NCBI GenBank assembly: GCA_029448655.1 | Contig: JACCLO010000005.1 | Location: 3,658,001-3,722,000 of the forward strand | DNA length: 64,000 bases | Origin: Wolfiporia cocos | Taxonomy: Eukaryota > Basidiomycota > Agaricomycetes > Polyporales > Phaeolaceae | Direction of reading: 5' to 3' | In this document: positions 18,243 through 28,651 of the stretch, one piece after another | How positions within the stretch are numbered: position 1 is the first letter of the stretch | Layout of the letters: each line of letters starts with the position of its first letter | The notes under the pieces: model-generated | The model's database searches: none | The model's input: the letters and a program-made list of their open reading frames with translations, nothing else | What the model was told of the DNA's origin: nothing | Program-made: the position numbers and the translations under genes

Positions 18243-19253
18243 AGTTTCCCAGTGATACGTCCAAGAACAGGAATGAAAGGGATTATGTAAGGTAGGGTAG
18301 TGGACTCCTTTTCAGGAGCAAAGAAGGTGTACTACGGGGCATAATTACTCTTATGTTGCGCGCAAACCCTGTGCCGAGACGGCGCGGATATTCGCATGAC
18401 CCTAACGGTCAGAGGCGCCGACTCCAGGGGTAGAGTTGCTGACTGCCAGGCCGGTTCCTGGGTCAGATGATTGGGAATCGGATACACGACACCGCCCCGG
18501 AGGGACGATGCCGGAAAGTGGCTGGGATTTTACATCCCTTAGCCTATCCATGCTTCAACAATGAGGTTGCCGTCTGTAGCCACATGGGTGTCACATCAGG
18601 GCTAAAAAAACCATTGTCGATCTAAGATCGCGAGACAGCAGCGCTCCACGTCCCGAAGGAGTGGGCCACGCGCTTCTCTTCCAATGGGGCCCCAAATCCG
18701 TTTGACCCATGCTCGCACGCCGAGCTGCCCGTAGGACTTATGCTATTGGCTACCGCGAGTGACCTATGGCAGGGTGATTTTTTACGTCACCCCCCTCACT
18801 GCTTTTCCCATAACGGGTTCAAAGCAGGTCCCTTTCGCCTGGGAGGCGGCTTTGGAAAATTCCCACGCCATCATACTGATGACCCTGCGGATAGTGATGG
18901 GGCGCTGAACAGCGCTTGCCATGACAGGAGGTTGGGCGCACACAGGCAGACCGTCCCCTTTTCTCCACAGGCGGGTCTTAACCGCGCATAGTCCAAGCTT
19001 GTCAGCGAGGACCATGTCTCCTTAACCCTGGAGTCCGGGTTAGGTAGGTCTCCTGCCTAAAAAGGCGGTGTGGCTTCCCTGGTTGTCAATCCTCTGCCGA
19101 GGATGACGATGTATCCCCCAGATCTCAACTATCACCCCTAACTCTTTGTCAAGAGTAGGGATGTGCGCGGCAACGAGTAATAGCCCCTGTAGGATAGAAA
19201 CCCAGGCCCAAGCGCAAGCGCAAGGGCGGGGGTAGGGGGCAGATTTGTTCTTA
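18243..19253 (-). other. 5' leader of element B with self-primer binding site
   Basis: About 1 kb between the 5' LTR and the first ORF with no convincing frame. It presumably acts as untranslated leader and packaging region. At its LTR-proximal end (19241-19251, sense AGAACAAATCT, two bases after the LTR) is an 11-nt sequence exactly complementary to sense sequence inside the LTR (19374-19384). No tRNA-type TGG primer-binding start is present. Confidence 0.75.
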
Positions 19254-19948
19254 TGACACAAACAAGGTTGTGGGACTCACGCTTTAGCTTGATAACGACT
19301 TGAAGGAGTTGTTGAAGCTGGTGAGGAACGCTTGTAGGCGCAGTAGAGATGTTATGTGACTATGCGATAGCAGAGAACAAATCTAAGGCTTATCGTAGCG
19401 ATAGCCCTACTTATATACATGCATTGTTTGGTTACCAGTAAGGGAGCCAAACATGAAGACGGTCTGTGCGCAGACATAACTAATACAGCTAAGTCGTAAA
19501 CTACAGTAGACCATGTGCGCCGGTAATGGCCGCACCAGTAAGAAACGTTGTTAGGACCGTGGGTCCATGTTGTGGAAGTGGCGTTGCTACGTTAGTAAGC
19601 CATGCACGTGATAACTATATACCGGTATCGGGATATGAGTAATCGTAAGGGCATTGGCATGTGATAACGAGCGGGCCGCTTATCCAAATGTACTGACATA
19701 GCCCGATATCGGGATATGAGTAAGGTGCGTGACACCGGAGGTTAGTCCGCTGAGTCATTGACGCGTACAAACGTGTTATGTACGTGTTGTTATGACAGGT
19801 GGACGTATACCGCGTTGTGTACGTGTTGTTTGGTTGCGTGTACGTGTAGACGGGCGCTTAGCAGCGTAAATGTCTACAAGGTCGTAGAAATACCAGATAA
19901 ATAGGTAAAAATACGGGAAAAATATTGGCATGTCCCAAATCTGTGACA
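19254..19948 (-). repeat. 5' LTR of element B with promoter
   Basis: 695 bp, the sense-strand 5' LTR. A TATATAAG box (sense) lies at plus 19417-19410. The predicted transcript start, inferred from the self-primer match, is 19384, which puts the TATA at -33 to -26. Transcription would run leftwards through the leader, extra ORF, gag and pol. Confidence 0.95.
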
Positions 19949-21894
19949 CGTACCTGAGTGAATCCGGCTTCCTTCGCAGCCTCCGGATTTTCCTTGGCCC
20001 AAGCAGACACCATTCGCACGAAGTCCTCCTGGGATACTTCCCCAAGGACTTTTTCTGCTGGTGGTGCCTCGACGGCCTGGCGGGTGCGCGCCGGTTGTGA
20101 GGGTCCGGCACCGGTATTCCCTCCACTGGTAGCTGCTCGGGGCTTCCAGTTGGGTTGGTGCCAGACGGGCTTGTTGCAGCCCTTCCCTGGTGCCTCTGCT
20201 TGTGTCTTGCTGCAAGAGTGGCACTTCCTCTTGAGCAAGTTGGCCCGTTCTTCCGCGGTGGGCTCCGGCCGCGTGGTTCCCGATGTCGATGTCGTTGCCC
20301 GACCCTTTCCTTTGTCGGCGACGCCCTTACCCGTGTCACGACCGTGGCGCAGCTTCTCTTCGTCGCGGAGACGTCGCATTGCGTTGTCTGTCCGGAGGAT
20401 GGCCTGTTTCCAGGATTCGTAATCCTCGGGGATCGAGACGTTGTACCCGCGTTGCGACTTGTCGTTTACCGTGGCGGCGACGAAAGCGGAGTGTACTGCC
20501 GTATAGATTTCCTTCGGGATGGCCGAGGTGACCCAGCGATGAACGATCTGGTTCTCCTTGTCATACCTTGCTTCCGAAAGAAGTCGTTCCAGCTCCTGGA
20601 AGTACTCCTCGCCTTTTCCGATGGTCATCGTGAGCTTTTCCGCTGCGACCGCCGACTTCTTTTCTAGGTCGGGGTCGTCGAACTTCTGGTGGAGTTCCCA
20701 GAGGAAACGGAGCCAACTCATATGCCATTGTCCGTCACGGTAATGTTCCCGCGTGAAAGCCGTTACCCATGCGTCTACCTTTGGTCCCCGTATCAACGAG
20801 ATGGCCGTGCCGATTTTTTTGCTGTCCGTGAAGAGCAGCGGCCGGTTGTCGTCGATGTACAGTTTTAGGCGCATTGCCCAGGCAATGAAGTTTTCGCCGG
20901 TGAAGGGCTCGGGTTCGCGCACCTTAGACTTGTACCGGGGGTCAGGCTGTGGTTCTGGGAGCATGGAGTACGCGTCCCATTGCGAGCTAGCCGGTTTCTC
21001 GGGCCGCCACATCGATGCCCGTGTTCCCTGGAGAGGCGCGGCTCTCCAGGTGTTCGCGTGCACGTTTGCGGGGGGAGCCGACGGAGGGACCGGTGCTGCT
21101 GCCACAGCCGAGTAGGGGACCTGAGGGGTGATGACCGGGGGAGTGTAGCCGGGCAGGAATGGGTTTGTCTGCCGGGTACCCGCGTTCGAAGCCGGACGAG
21201 TTGCCGAGTTCACCGGTGGGGGAGATCCCATGTGGACGGATCTTACCCAGTTTTCAACCGGCCGGAAGCGTTCTTCCGGAACCGATGGTACTGACCGACG
21301 GGGGGCGGAGTGCTGGCTGTGTAACGAAGCCGTATCTCCTGCCGCGATTGCGTCTGCCTGGAGTCGTTGTGCCTCCCGCAGGAATCGTGCTCCCATGTCG
21401 GCGTTCCACACACCGGTTTGAACCATTGTAGCCGCTACTGTCTGACACCGAAAACCGAAATCCGCCGCTGCCGGGTTAGGGGGGAACGCCCATTGTAGGG
21501 CTAGGGGCGAGTCGATGTGACCCAGAGGACTCGCGCCGCGGACCGTGTTGGATTGTTCCCGGGCCAGGTGGAAGGCTTCGTTCAACCGTTCCATACCGGG
21601 GCCTTGGTCATCCTGAGACGCTCCGTAGGGGAGTGACCGACCGGGGGAGGCCTGTCCGATTGTCTCAGTGTGGACGGGGGCGTCTACTACGTCAGGTCGG
21701 GGGGCGTGGATGCTGTCGGCCACCGAGAGCAAGGCGAAGTCCTCGGGCAATCCGTGTACCTGGTAGTTCACCCACTGCCCTGGGTGGAACGGGTTGTTGG
21801 TGACGGTAGGGGTGCCGATGATGGTTCCGCCGGGGAGCGGGATTTGGTCGGGTCTGGGGCCGCGGATGTAGTCGAGGTTGTGGGGCGCGGCCAT
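19949..21894 (-). pseudogene. gag: N-terminal part of element A gag, cut by element B
   Basis: Starts at ATG 21894 (MAAPHNLDYIRGPRP). It contains the retrotransposon gag domain (about residues 331-470: GENFIAWAMRLKLYIDD, MSWLRFLWELHQKFDDPDLE). Next comes a Cys/His cluster CHSCSKTQAEAPGKGCNKPV followed by WH, spaced C-x2-C-x11-C-x5-H, which is not the usual CCHC knuckle. The frame reads into the B LTR and stops there. Before the insertion it continued in frame into 9952-9517. As it stands, element A can make only a truncated Gag from this locus. Confidence 0.88.
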
Positions 21895-22651
21895 TGTATC
21901 GTATGGGAAAAGGTGTACGTATGGAATGTAGAGTCGCGAAAAACAGCGCTACCTGCCCACTGTGGATCAGCCTATAGCTGCGATCGGGGTGGTAACTAGA
22001 AACTGTTCTTCCACTCTATTCAGAGACCACCTCTTTTCGGAGGTGCGCCAAGAAACGCCAAGGGGTTTTCAGCCCAAGGCCGGCAAGTAATCTCTGCCTC
22101 CGAAACCTCGTCCAGCCCCGAAGCTAATTCGGGATACCGGGGGCACGGGATCTAAACCCTTGGGATGGAGGGTCTAAAAACTATCGTATTGGGCCAAGTG
22201 GCCGTATGGTGTGAGCTGTGTCGCGCTCCTTCAGCCGCCTTGTGGGGCGCTGGGTTGTATAGTAACGAGGGGGCGGTAATGCCCGTATAGTGGCGCGGTA
22301 ATGCGCGTAAATAGGTGCCCAGTGCCTCTGTAATCTGCCGTAGGGCCCCTTAACGCCTTTGATTATTTCGCGTCGGGTACACGTCTACTACGGTGGGGTT
22401 GAAACCCAAAGCCTTTACGCCGTATTGCACGACGGTGGCCCAGTAGCTTAGAGACAACGGTAGGAGTGGTCCCCTACACGCTGTTCACAAGTGTATGTCC
22501 CCCAGAACCCAGTCCCTTGTCCCTGGGATACGGGAGGATAAAAGTTTAAACACCCGAGTCGAAACTCGAGGGCGAAGAAACAGTGCACTTTGCCCCTAGT
22601 GCGCCGGGGTTGTTCTGGAATGAACTCAGAACGGGGTGGAGACTCGTCTTA
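21895..22651 (-). other. 5' leader of element A with self-primer binding site
   Basis: About 750 bp without convincing frames between the 5' LTR and gag. At 22640-22650 (sense AAGACGAGTCT, one base after the LTR) is an 11-nt sequence exactly complementary to LTR sense sequence at 22745-22755. Confidence 0.75.
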
Positions 22652-23023
22652 TGACACAAGCGTATTCTCAAGCAACTACTCAGGGGAATATTACTCGCGT
22701 GAAAGCGTATTCCTAGTCTGAGGCTACTCAAGGCAACAAAGGCCAAGACGAGTCTGGGGTGCTCCCTGCTCGTCTGGCTGGTATATATGCTCGTAGGCTG
22801 TTTGTACATTGTTTGGCTACTATACAGTATTACGTAAGCTGATAGACCGTTTAGAGTATGGTAAACCCTATCGTAGGTGTAGAGCCACATCAAGAGTGTC
22901 CGAGGTCTGTGTAGGCACGTGTGGGGTGTTCGGGGTCCTTGCACGTGATGCATAGGCGGGCGCTTAGATAAGATAAGGGTTGTCTCTAGTCGCAAGCTAG
23001 CTGAAGAAAATCGGCTTGTGACA
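22652..23023 (-). repeat. 5' LTR of element A with promoter
   Basis: 372 bp, same as 4843-5214 by eye. A TATATA box (sense) lies at plus 22787-22782 and the transcript start inferred from the self-primer match is 22755, so the TATA is at -32. It is followed by CTGAA, the right copy of the target duplication. Confidence 0.96.
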
Positions 23024-23313
23024 CTGAAGCGCAAACTTTGCTGCACATATAGCTATATTCTGGGCCACAGCGTCCCTTATCGAGCTTCGAAATGAGGTCA
23101 GCTGAGAGGAAGTTGCGTACATCCAAAGTCTGCATGGCCAGTCACAATCAGGTCACAAGGGGTCACACGGCGGTCACTGCCCGCGCTCAGTAGCGGTTCG
23201 CATTTCCGAACGGTCTGACAAAAATCGACATCGCTGGCCAGCGCTGTCGAGCGTCTATTTTTGGCAGGGAAATCGGTCGCCAGCGATATCAGGTTGCGTT
23301 CCCGTACAGGCCC

Positions 23314-23663
23314 AAAGTTTAGTTCATGCAGTGAGTCACTCGCACTGCGAGCTCGAGCTCAAGCTGGCCTTATCAGCATCGTACAATTTCAGGATATATG
23401 GTGGCATGGCGCGTGGAACATTTGCGTTTGACAGGATCTGGCGATGAATACTGCTCCAGCCATTTGGGGATAGGACTGACAGATAGACGCATCAGGACTC
23501 GACGGATCATTGCCTAAATGCGCACGGATAAGTCCGCCCTACATAGCTATAGTGCGAGATTAGTTATGTTCGAAGAGCATCGAGCAATCCGCAACCGTAT
23601 ATACAGATCTCATTGTCGCACTGATCGGTATCTGCCCCCGCAACATCCTTGAGTACGTACACA
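23314..23663. other. Intergenic region downstream of SDR paralog 2
   Basis: Unique sequence between the right arm of the TIR element and the stop codon of the second SDR gene. I see no gene or repeat. It probably contains the 3' untranslated region of that gene. Confidence 0.45.
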
Positions 23664-25108
23664 TCACACACCGATGTCACTCAAAAAGCGCTCCGTGAGC
23701 TCCCACATCTCCTTTGCGGCCACTGGATTGCGTGCCACAGGCGTCACTGCAGTCAGCTTCCCAGGAGGGCAGATGTATCCTCCGCGGTACTTCCGCGGCT
23801 CCACGCGCACCTCTGGTGCAGCAGCAGCGAACGCCGTGCTGTACGCACCTTGCGTCGGCAAGGTGGCGAACCTACTGACTAGGTAATGTACGCATGTTGT
23901 GATCAATCCGGGCTTGAGGGATGCCAGCCACTTTTTGACACCGTCTATTATGAGCGGATGGCATCAGACCGTCCCTGTTCATATTATCGACTCGCAAACT
24001 CACCGGAATGTATGACTCCCGGGTGAGTGGTAAGCACGATGATCGGAACACCCTCCTCGTCGAGTCGTCTTTGCAGCTCGGACGCGTAGAACATGACCAA
24101 TAGCTTGCTGTAGCCTGCAAGGCAGTGTAGGACATTGTGTGCAGGGATCGGGAAGACGACACTCACAGTATCGCTGAAGGGAGGGCCATGGGAACACATT
24201 GTCCTTATACTCGAGGTTGAAGTCCTCAATGGACTTGAATTGCACAGGATGTCTGACTGCGTCATATCCGTCGGAAGAGACCTGTGATCCGTGAGACTGC
24301 TTAATTTGCGCTCTTGAGCTATAGCACTCACACAAACAATCCGTACATCGCTATTTGGTTCGCTCGCCGTTCTCTTGAGCACCGGCATAAGGGTCCGTGT
24401 GAAGACATTGTGCCCGATGTAGCTGCACCAATGCCATAATCGTCACTTTGCATATTCTCAAATGTGATGCTTCACATACTTCACCATCACCACATCTTGG
24501 ATACCTGGGTAGCCACACTTTTATATTAGCAAGAAACGAATTGCTCTAGAACAATTGATCCTGACCATCATGACTCTTCACATATGGGCAGATTATTCTG
24601 CATGAGAACAAACGCGTCGATCTACGTGTAGACATCAATTCATAAGCTGCACTCACATGGCAGCACAGTTGACTTCACAGGCGCGTCAGCTGCGTTCGCA
24701 TCACTATAAGAGACTCTGCCAATCAAACACTCACTCAAAACGTCCAAGCGCTCCTCTTTGCGCATGAACTCTTCTGCAGACTTCTTCGCTATCCGCGGGT
24801 CGGCCAGATCTAGCGGAAGCCACACGATCTGCCCTTTCCCGTTCCCGAGCCCCGCAGCGTATTGACGCTGGATTGCCTCCTCCGGACTGTCCTCGCTGCG
24901 CGCAGCTACATATACCTTCGCGCCTCGTCTCGCAAGATGGACAACAAGCGCGAAGCCAACGCCGCCTCTACCGAGCGATGTTGACGCCGTCAGTGCGACT
25001 GACGAGGCCGGGATTCGCTACTCACGCGCCTCCGGTGACGATGATGACCTTGCCCGTGAGGTCAGGCAGATCCTCCGGTGTGAAGCCTTTCGAGAAGAAC
25101 AGACCCAT
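23664..25108 (-). CDS. Short-chain dehydrogenase/reductase, paralog 2
   Basis: A multi-exon SDR, paralogous to the gene at 2666-4090 and on the same strand. ATG 25108 gives MGLFFSKGFTPEDLPDLTGK. The cofactor motif TGGAGGVG is built across a standard GT-AG intron (about 25017-24971), followed by LARRGAKVYVAARSED. The conserved LDVLINCAA strand is formed across an intron near 24735-24670. The catalytic motif RYCYSK is formed across the intron at about 24165-24115, then LQRRLDEEGVPIIVL and THPGVIHS. The C-terminal exon has QGAYSTAFAAAAPEV and ends at TGA 23664-23666. Cofactor and catalytic residues are intact; the substrate is unknown. Confidence 0.87.
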
Positions 25109-25671
25109 TCTGTCTTTGCTGAAGCCGATGTGTAGTGTAAACGCGAGTAGATGGAGGAGACGACCAAACAGGTTCGCAAGCCGAGAGTGCTCAGCCCCTA
25201 CACGTTCCTGAACATTCCCATGTCGGCACCCAGCGTCAGTCTCCCTGCATGAGGGGATTAATGGGCCCAGAAGATCAGCGAAGAGATATGCGCCACCCGT
25301 GCGGACTTACGACGTTCTCGTCCCTGAGCCACATGTCGAGCGTGCGCAGGGAGGCCGTAAGACAGCCTATTCGAGGAGTAGGCCGCTCCAGCCTGTTCTG
25401 AACACCAGACAGCGACGCACGCGGGAGGCGAAGCCGTACATCGCCCGCAGACGTATGATCATGTTGGTGAATGCAAACAATTGTCGGAAGCGGCCGAAAG
25501 TTGTAAGCTCAATACACTGTTGTATGCTATGACATGATCCTCGCATGCTTCACATTAGTACAAATTGCAAACTGTGGGCTATGCAGCGGTGCTAGTAGTA
25601 TGCAATCCTTGAGTCCTGATTTCTAGCATGGTAGACTGTCCATATCCATGTCGACCGCAAAGCCGAAACTG
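25109..25671. other. Intergenic region upstream of SDR paralog 2
   Basis: Between the ATG of the SDR gene (minus strand) and the stop of the next minus-strand gene. It should hold the SDR promoter. No TATA box of convincing quality, repeat or coding frame was identified. Confidence 0.4.
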
Positions 25672-27343
25672 TCACCAGTCCGTAAAGCCAACCAGCTTCC
25701 CATCCCATACCCACCAGATCATCTCGTCATCTTCAGACTGACAGTCCTCCTCGTCACTACCAGGTTCATCATTTTCCCTTGTCTGCATGCTGGTCACGGC
25801 ATGCCAGTCGCTTCCCCGATGTCCCACGAAGACACCCTCGGTCTTTATTTTTTTACTGGTGACTTCCGACTTGCTTGGACCATCGCCCTTCGCGTCCTTC
25901 AGGAATGTTTCCAGTGTCTTCTCCATAGTCCGTGTTAGGTTCTGCTTTGGGATCCATGCGGAGTGCGAAAATCGGCGTGGGGCACGCAGCATGACATGCG
26001 TTTGCGTCGGAGCTGCAAACACGGTGAGTGACATGGAGCATCGTTACCAGAGAACGCACCAAGTTCACAAGACATTCCTCCGTCGTCTTCAGCACAAGCG
26101 TTGATGAGTGTCCGTGAAAGAAGGCGCTCGGCCGCTTGCAGTGCCTGCTGTTCTCCGGCAAACAACTGATCCTGTCTAACTTGTACTGTCTTCAAGCCTT
26201 GACCCTGCACCACAGGAGTTCGATCGCGTAACGGGAGACTTCGGGTCTGACCATCCACGTACTTCGCCAGTGGGGAGGCGCCGCTTGAGGGTGGCGTGTC
26301 ACAAAACGCTGGTGACTTGCTTACTTGTGCTGGCTGTTGAGAAGGAGGTGGGGGGTCACAAAAAGGACGGAACACTGTTCGTCGGGGTGGCGTAACTGAA
26401 GCAAATTCAACGGGTGGTGGCGGCTGTTCAAGATCTCGATATACTTGAAATTTTGAAGTGGAAGCAGGTTCTGGCGATGGTGATCGGGAGACATCCTGCG
26501 ACGGCGGGGGCGAGGGAGAAGGCGAAGGCGACAGCGGTGGTTCTGTGGCCGCTTCAGTTGCGAAGCTATTCGGCTCCTCAAGGTCAGACTCGTCATCACT
26601 GTCAGAATCCTCGCTTGAAAGATCATTGCCGCCAGAATTGTAGTGGTTCTGAGTTCCGCGCTGGTCCTCGGTGCTCTCGAGTGGCATTTCCACGCGGTCT
26701 TGCTGTTCCTCGGCAATAGCACGCTCATAGCCGGCAGGAGCTTCCTCACCCCAGATTTTGAGCTCAAGTCCGTCTATTACGAGCATGACGCGAGCTCGCG
26801 CAGCTCCCGCACTCGGCCCCACCATGAATGCAAGATGTGCGCGACCATGCTTAATGAGGTTCTCGTTACCCCCATCATCCTTCTGCTTCCGACGCGCAAT
26901 AGCGGTAGACAGAGCCAAGAAAGTCGTCTGCATATGCGACGAGAGCGTATCAATCGCAGAAAGCAATTCCATGCGCTTCTTTGCGGCTTTGGAGTCGGTC
27001 TGTCTACCTGGCATGCGGGCAAGTTGTACTACTGGCCTACGTATAATGGTCGAGAGATTTAGTAGCATACATGACGAAGGAAAACATCATACAGGGGAAT
27101 CTGGCCCTTCTGGAACATTGTGTGGCCCAGCAGCGACATCGCGAGGGTCGCAGCCAGAGACTGCGAGACAGGAGATGTTTCTAGCAACACGGTTGGAGCT
27201 TTAAGACGGATAGGCGCGTCGGTTTTGAATACAGAGCTGGTCACAGCATCGTCAGAGGGCACTGACAACGGTATGGCGCGTAGGGCGGGCGTGTCCTCAA
27301 CAGAATGGGAAGCTCTTTGTACGTTCGGCGACTGTGTAGTCAT
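25672..27343 (-). CDS. Unrecognised fungal protein, possible p31comet-like
   Basis: Three exons, 27343-27093, 27036-26060 and 26012-25672, are joined by clean GT-AG introns of 56 and 47 nt. They sum to 1569 nt (522 residues plus stop). A longer start at 27382 is possible. The N-terminal part is helical with SLLGHTMFQKGQIPL joined to PVVQLARMPGR, then MELLSAIDTLSSHMQTTF and HLAFMVGPSAGAARARV plus LVIDGLELKIWGE. The middle is low-complexity (acidic serine run, then SPSPSPPPSQ). The C-terminus is acidic and ends WWVWDGKLVGFTDW. The stretch around QIPLPVVQL loosely recalls Mad2-binding p31comet-type proteins, but this is a weak impression and I assign no function. Confidence 0.7.
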
Positions 27344-28651
27344 CGCCGCAGGTAGCGGTGCCAGAGACGGAGCAAGTATCATTATCAAAGTCGATGCAGG
27401 TCGGATGAAGCTTAACGAGTAAGTTGAGTGCAGACGCGCGATGGGCGCGAGGCATCACGTGTGTCTTTAGGGCCAGTCGTCTCGCGTTCATTTAAACGCC
27501 TCTGATCTTCGCGCTTTTTTTTCTTCGTCTTTCGTTCCCTGCCTGCAAGCTCAACCGGCCTCGTTGCCTTTGCATATACCATCAAGTATCCTAGCTGAGA
27601 GTGCTGCGTCTAAATTCTGAGATAGTACGTTTCTCAAGCGGTAACTCGTCCTCTGTGCCTTCTGCGTTTGAACGATCGGATCTTCGCCTCTGGACCCACT
27701 CGCTTTTGCCTAGAGACACGGCGTTCAATGCCTTCGTCTCTATTACCGGTGACGTGGTAGATAAATTGCAGCTTGATCCACACTTGGATGTTCGGTGACT
27801 GTGGGTATCCGAGTACTAAGTCAACGCTTACATTATATTCGTGTACGATAGTCAATAAAGATAATTTGTTCTCTGCTAAACACTTCCGGTCTGTTTGAAT
27901 GGCTGAACCCTCCGAGTCAAAGGTAGATGGGACCGTTCTCTGATTGCTTGGGAAATTTCTAAGCAGACCCGACGTCCGAACATATGCGCGTCAAACGAAT
28001 TTACGTAAGTGGGCCTCCAATTCAAGAGACCAAAGTCAGAGATACAGCAGGTCACAGGGCTCTCAGGTTCCTCGCCCATTATGCACGATGGCTGATGCAG
28101 CAGTTTGCAGACTCGCCCATACTTGTTACACCGGAAACAATGGGCCGTCGGGGCCGTTTACGAAAAGAAGCGATAAAGCGCTACCGAACTTTCAAGTCCA
28201 GACAGGACCCTCGTTCGAACGCTTCTTGGAAGCTCACGAGACGATGAAACTCGTCGATGAAACTCGTCAGTGGTTGCCACACTTACCGACTGAAATCTGA
28301 TACATGCTGCCCGTTCGGTTAATGGATCGTCCAGAGTCTTTGAAAGCACGTGGACGCAGGAAGGAGCGCGGTTGTGGCCAACACTTCAGCCTGAACGCTC
28401 ATACGTACGACTTCGTGGTCACCAAGGAACCCTTCACACATGTCCCCTATAGCTATTCCCACAATAGGGTGTCTCGCACGCTAGTATGTGGCTGGTAATA
28501 TAATTAATTGTCAGCTTACGAAGTAGGGTTCGAGAACCCTTAGTGACGCTAAAGAGATACCTACTTTACAACTGATGGGTACCACGCTCAAACGTCGCAG
28601 GTGCATAAGTACAAGGTCCCGCGAGCGCGCCATGAGGGGCCGCGTGCAACG
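27344..28651. other. Intergenic, nothing recognised
   Basis: About 1.3 kb between two divergent genes. Short frames exist (for example 27601-27798 and 27944-28300 on the plus strand) but show no known domain and no consistent splicing pattern. It must contain the promoters of both neighbours. The palindrome GGGTTCGAGAACCC lies at about 28526-28539. Confidence 0.4.

Larger units (their letters stand above)
9958..19948 (-). mobile_element. Ty3/Gypsy chromovirus B with C-terminal Pol dUTPase, nested in element A
   Basis: A 9991-bp element with 695-bp LTRs (9958-10652 and 19254-19948) and target duplication CGTAC (9953-9957 and 19949-19953), inserted in gag of element A. In sense order it has a ~1-kb leader, an extra ORF (18233-17310), gag (17208-15169), pol (15227-10692), a polypurine tract and the 3' LTR. 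Every frame is open and the LTRs look identical, so this appears to be an intact, very recent autonomous insertion. It carries a chromodomain and is therefore a chromovirus. Confidence 0.97.
4843..23023 (-). mobile_element. Ty3/Gypsy LTR retrotransposon A with N-terminal Pol dUTPase (host of nested element B)
   Basis: A complete element bounded by 372-bp LTRs (4843-5214 and 22652-23023) and a 5-bp target duplication CTGAA (4838-4842 and 23024-23028). It encodes gag (21894 to 9517, interrupted by element B) and pol (9568 to 5177) with the order dUTPase, protease, reverse transcriptase, RNase H, integrase, chromodomain-like tail. RT before integrase makes it Metaviridae (Ty3/Gypsy). Subtracting B (9991 bp) and one CGTAC duplication leaves 8185 bp. 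The LTRs look identical, and gag and pol are open apart from the B insertion, so A was probably intact and active until recently. Confidence 0.97.
4652..23313. mobile_element. TIR element (MITE-like) split by element A
   Basis: The 24 bp at 4652-4675 (GGGCCTGTACGGG...) are the exact reverse complement of 23290-23313. The similarity continues imperfectly inwards through the palindromic CGCTGGCCAGCGAT (about 4679-4692; outside arm about 23233-23246). It also extends outwards weakly: CATGAACT on the left (4635-4642) has its inverse copy at about 23321-23328. Without element A and one copy of its duplication the unit is about 0.48 kb (191 + 285 bp) and has no transposase. I could not define a convincing target duplication, so its superfamily (PIF/Harbinger- or hAT-like ends) is open. 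Confidence 0.7.

Noticed and set aside
18782..19015. 77-codon frame in the leader of element B as a small accessory gene
   Set aside because: Starts and stops at random within a GC-balanced leader; no motif and no supporting context.
28520..28545. GGTTCGAGAACC resembles a tRNA T-arm
   Set aside because: It is a simple palindrome; the C61 position is wrong and no A box, acceptor or anticodon stem can be drawn upstream.
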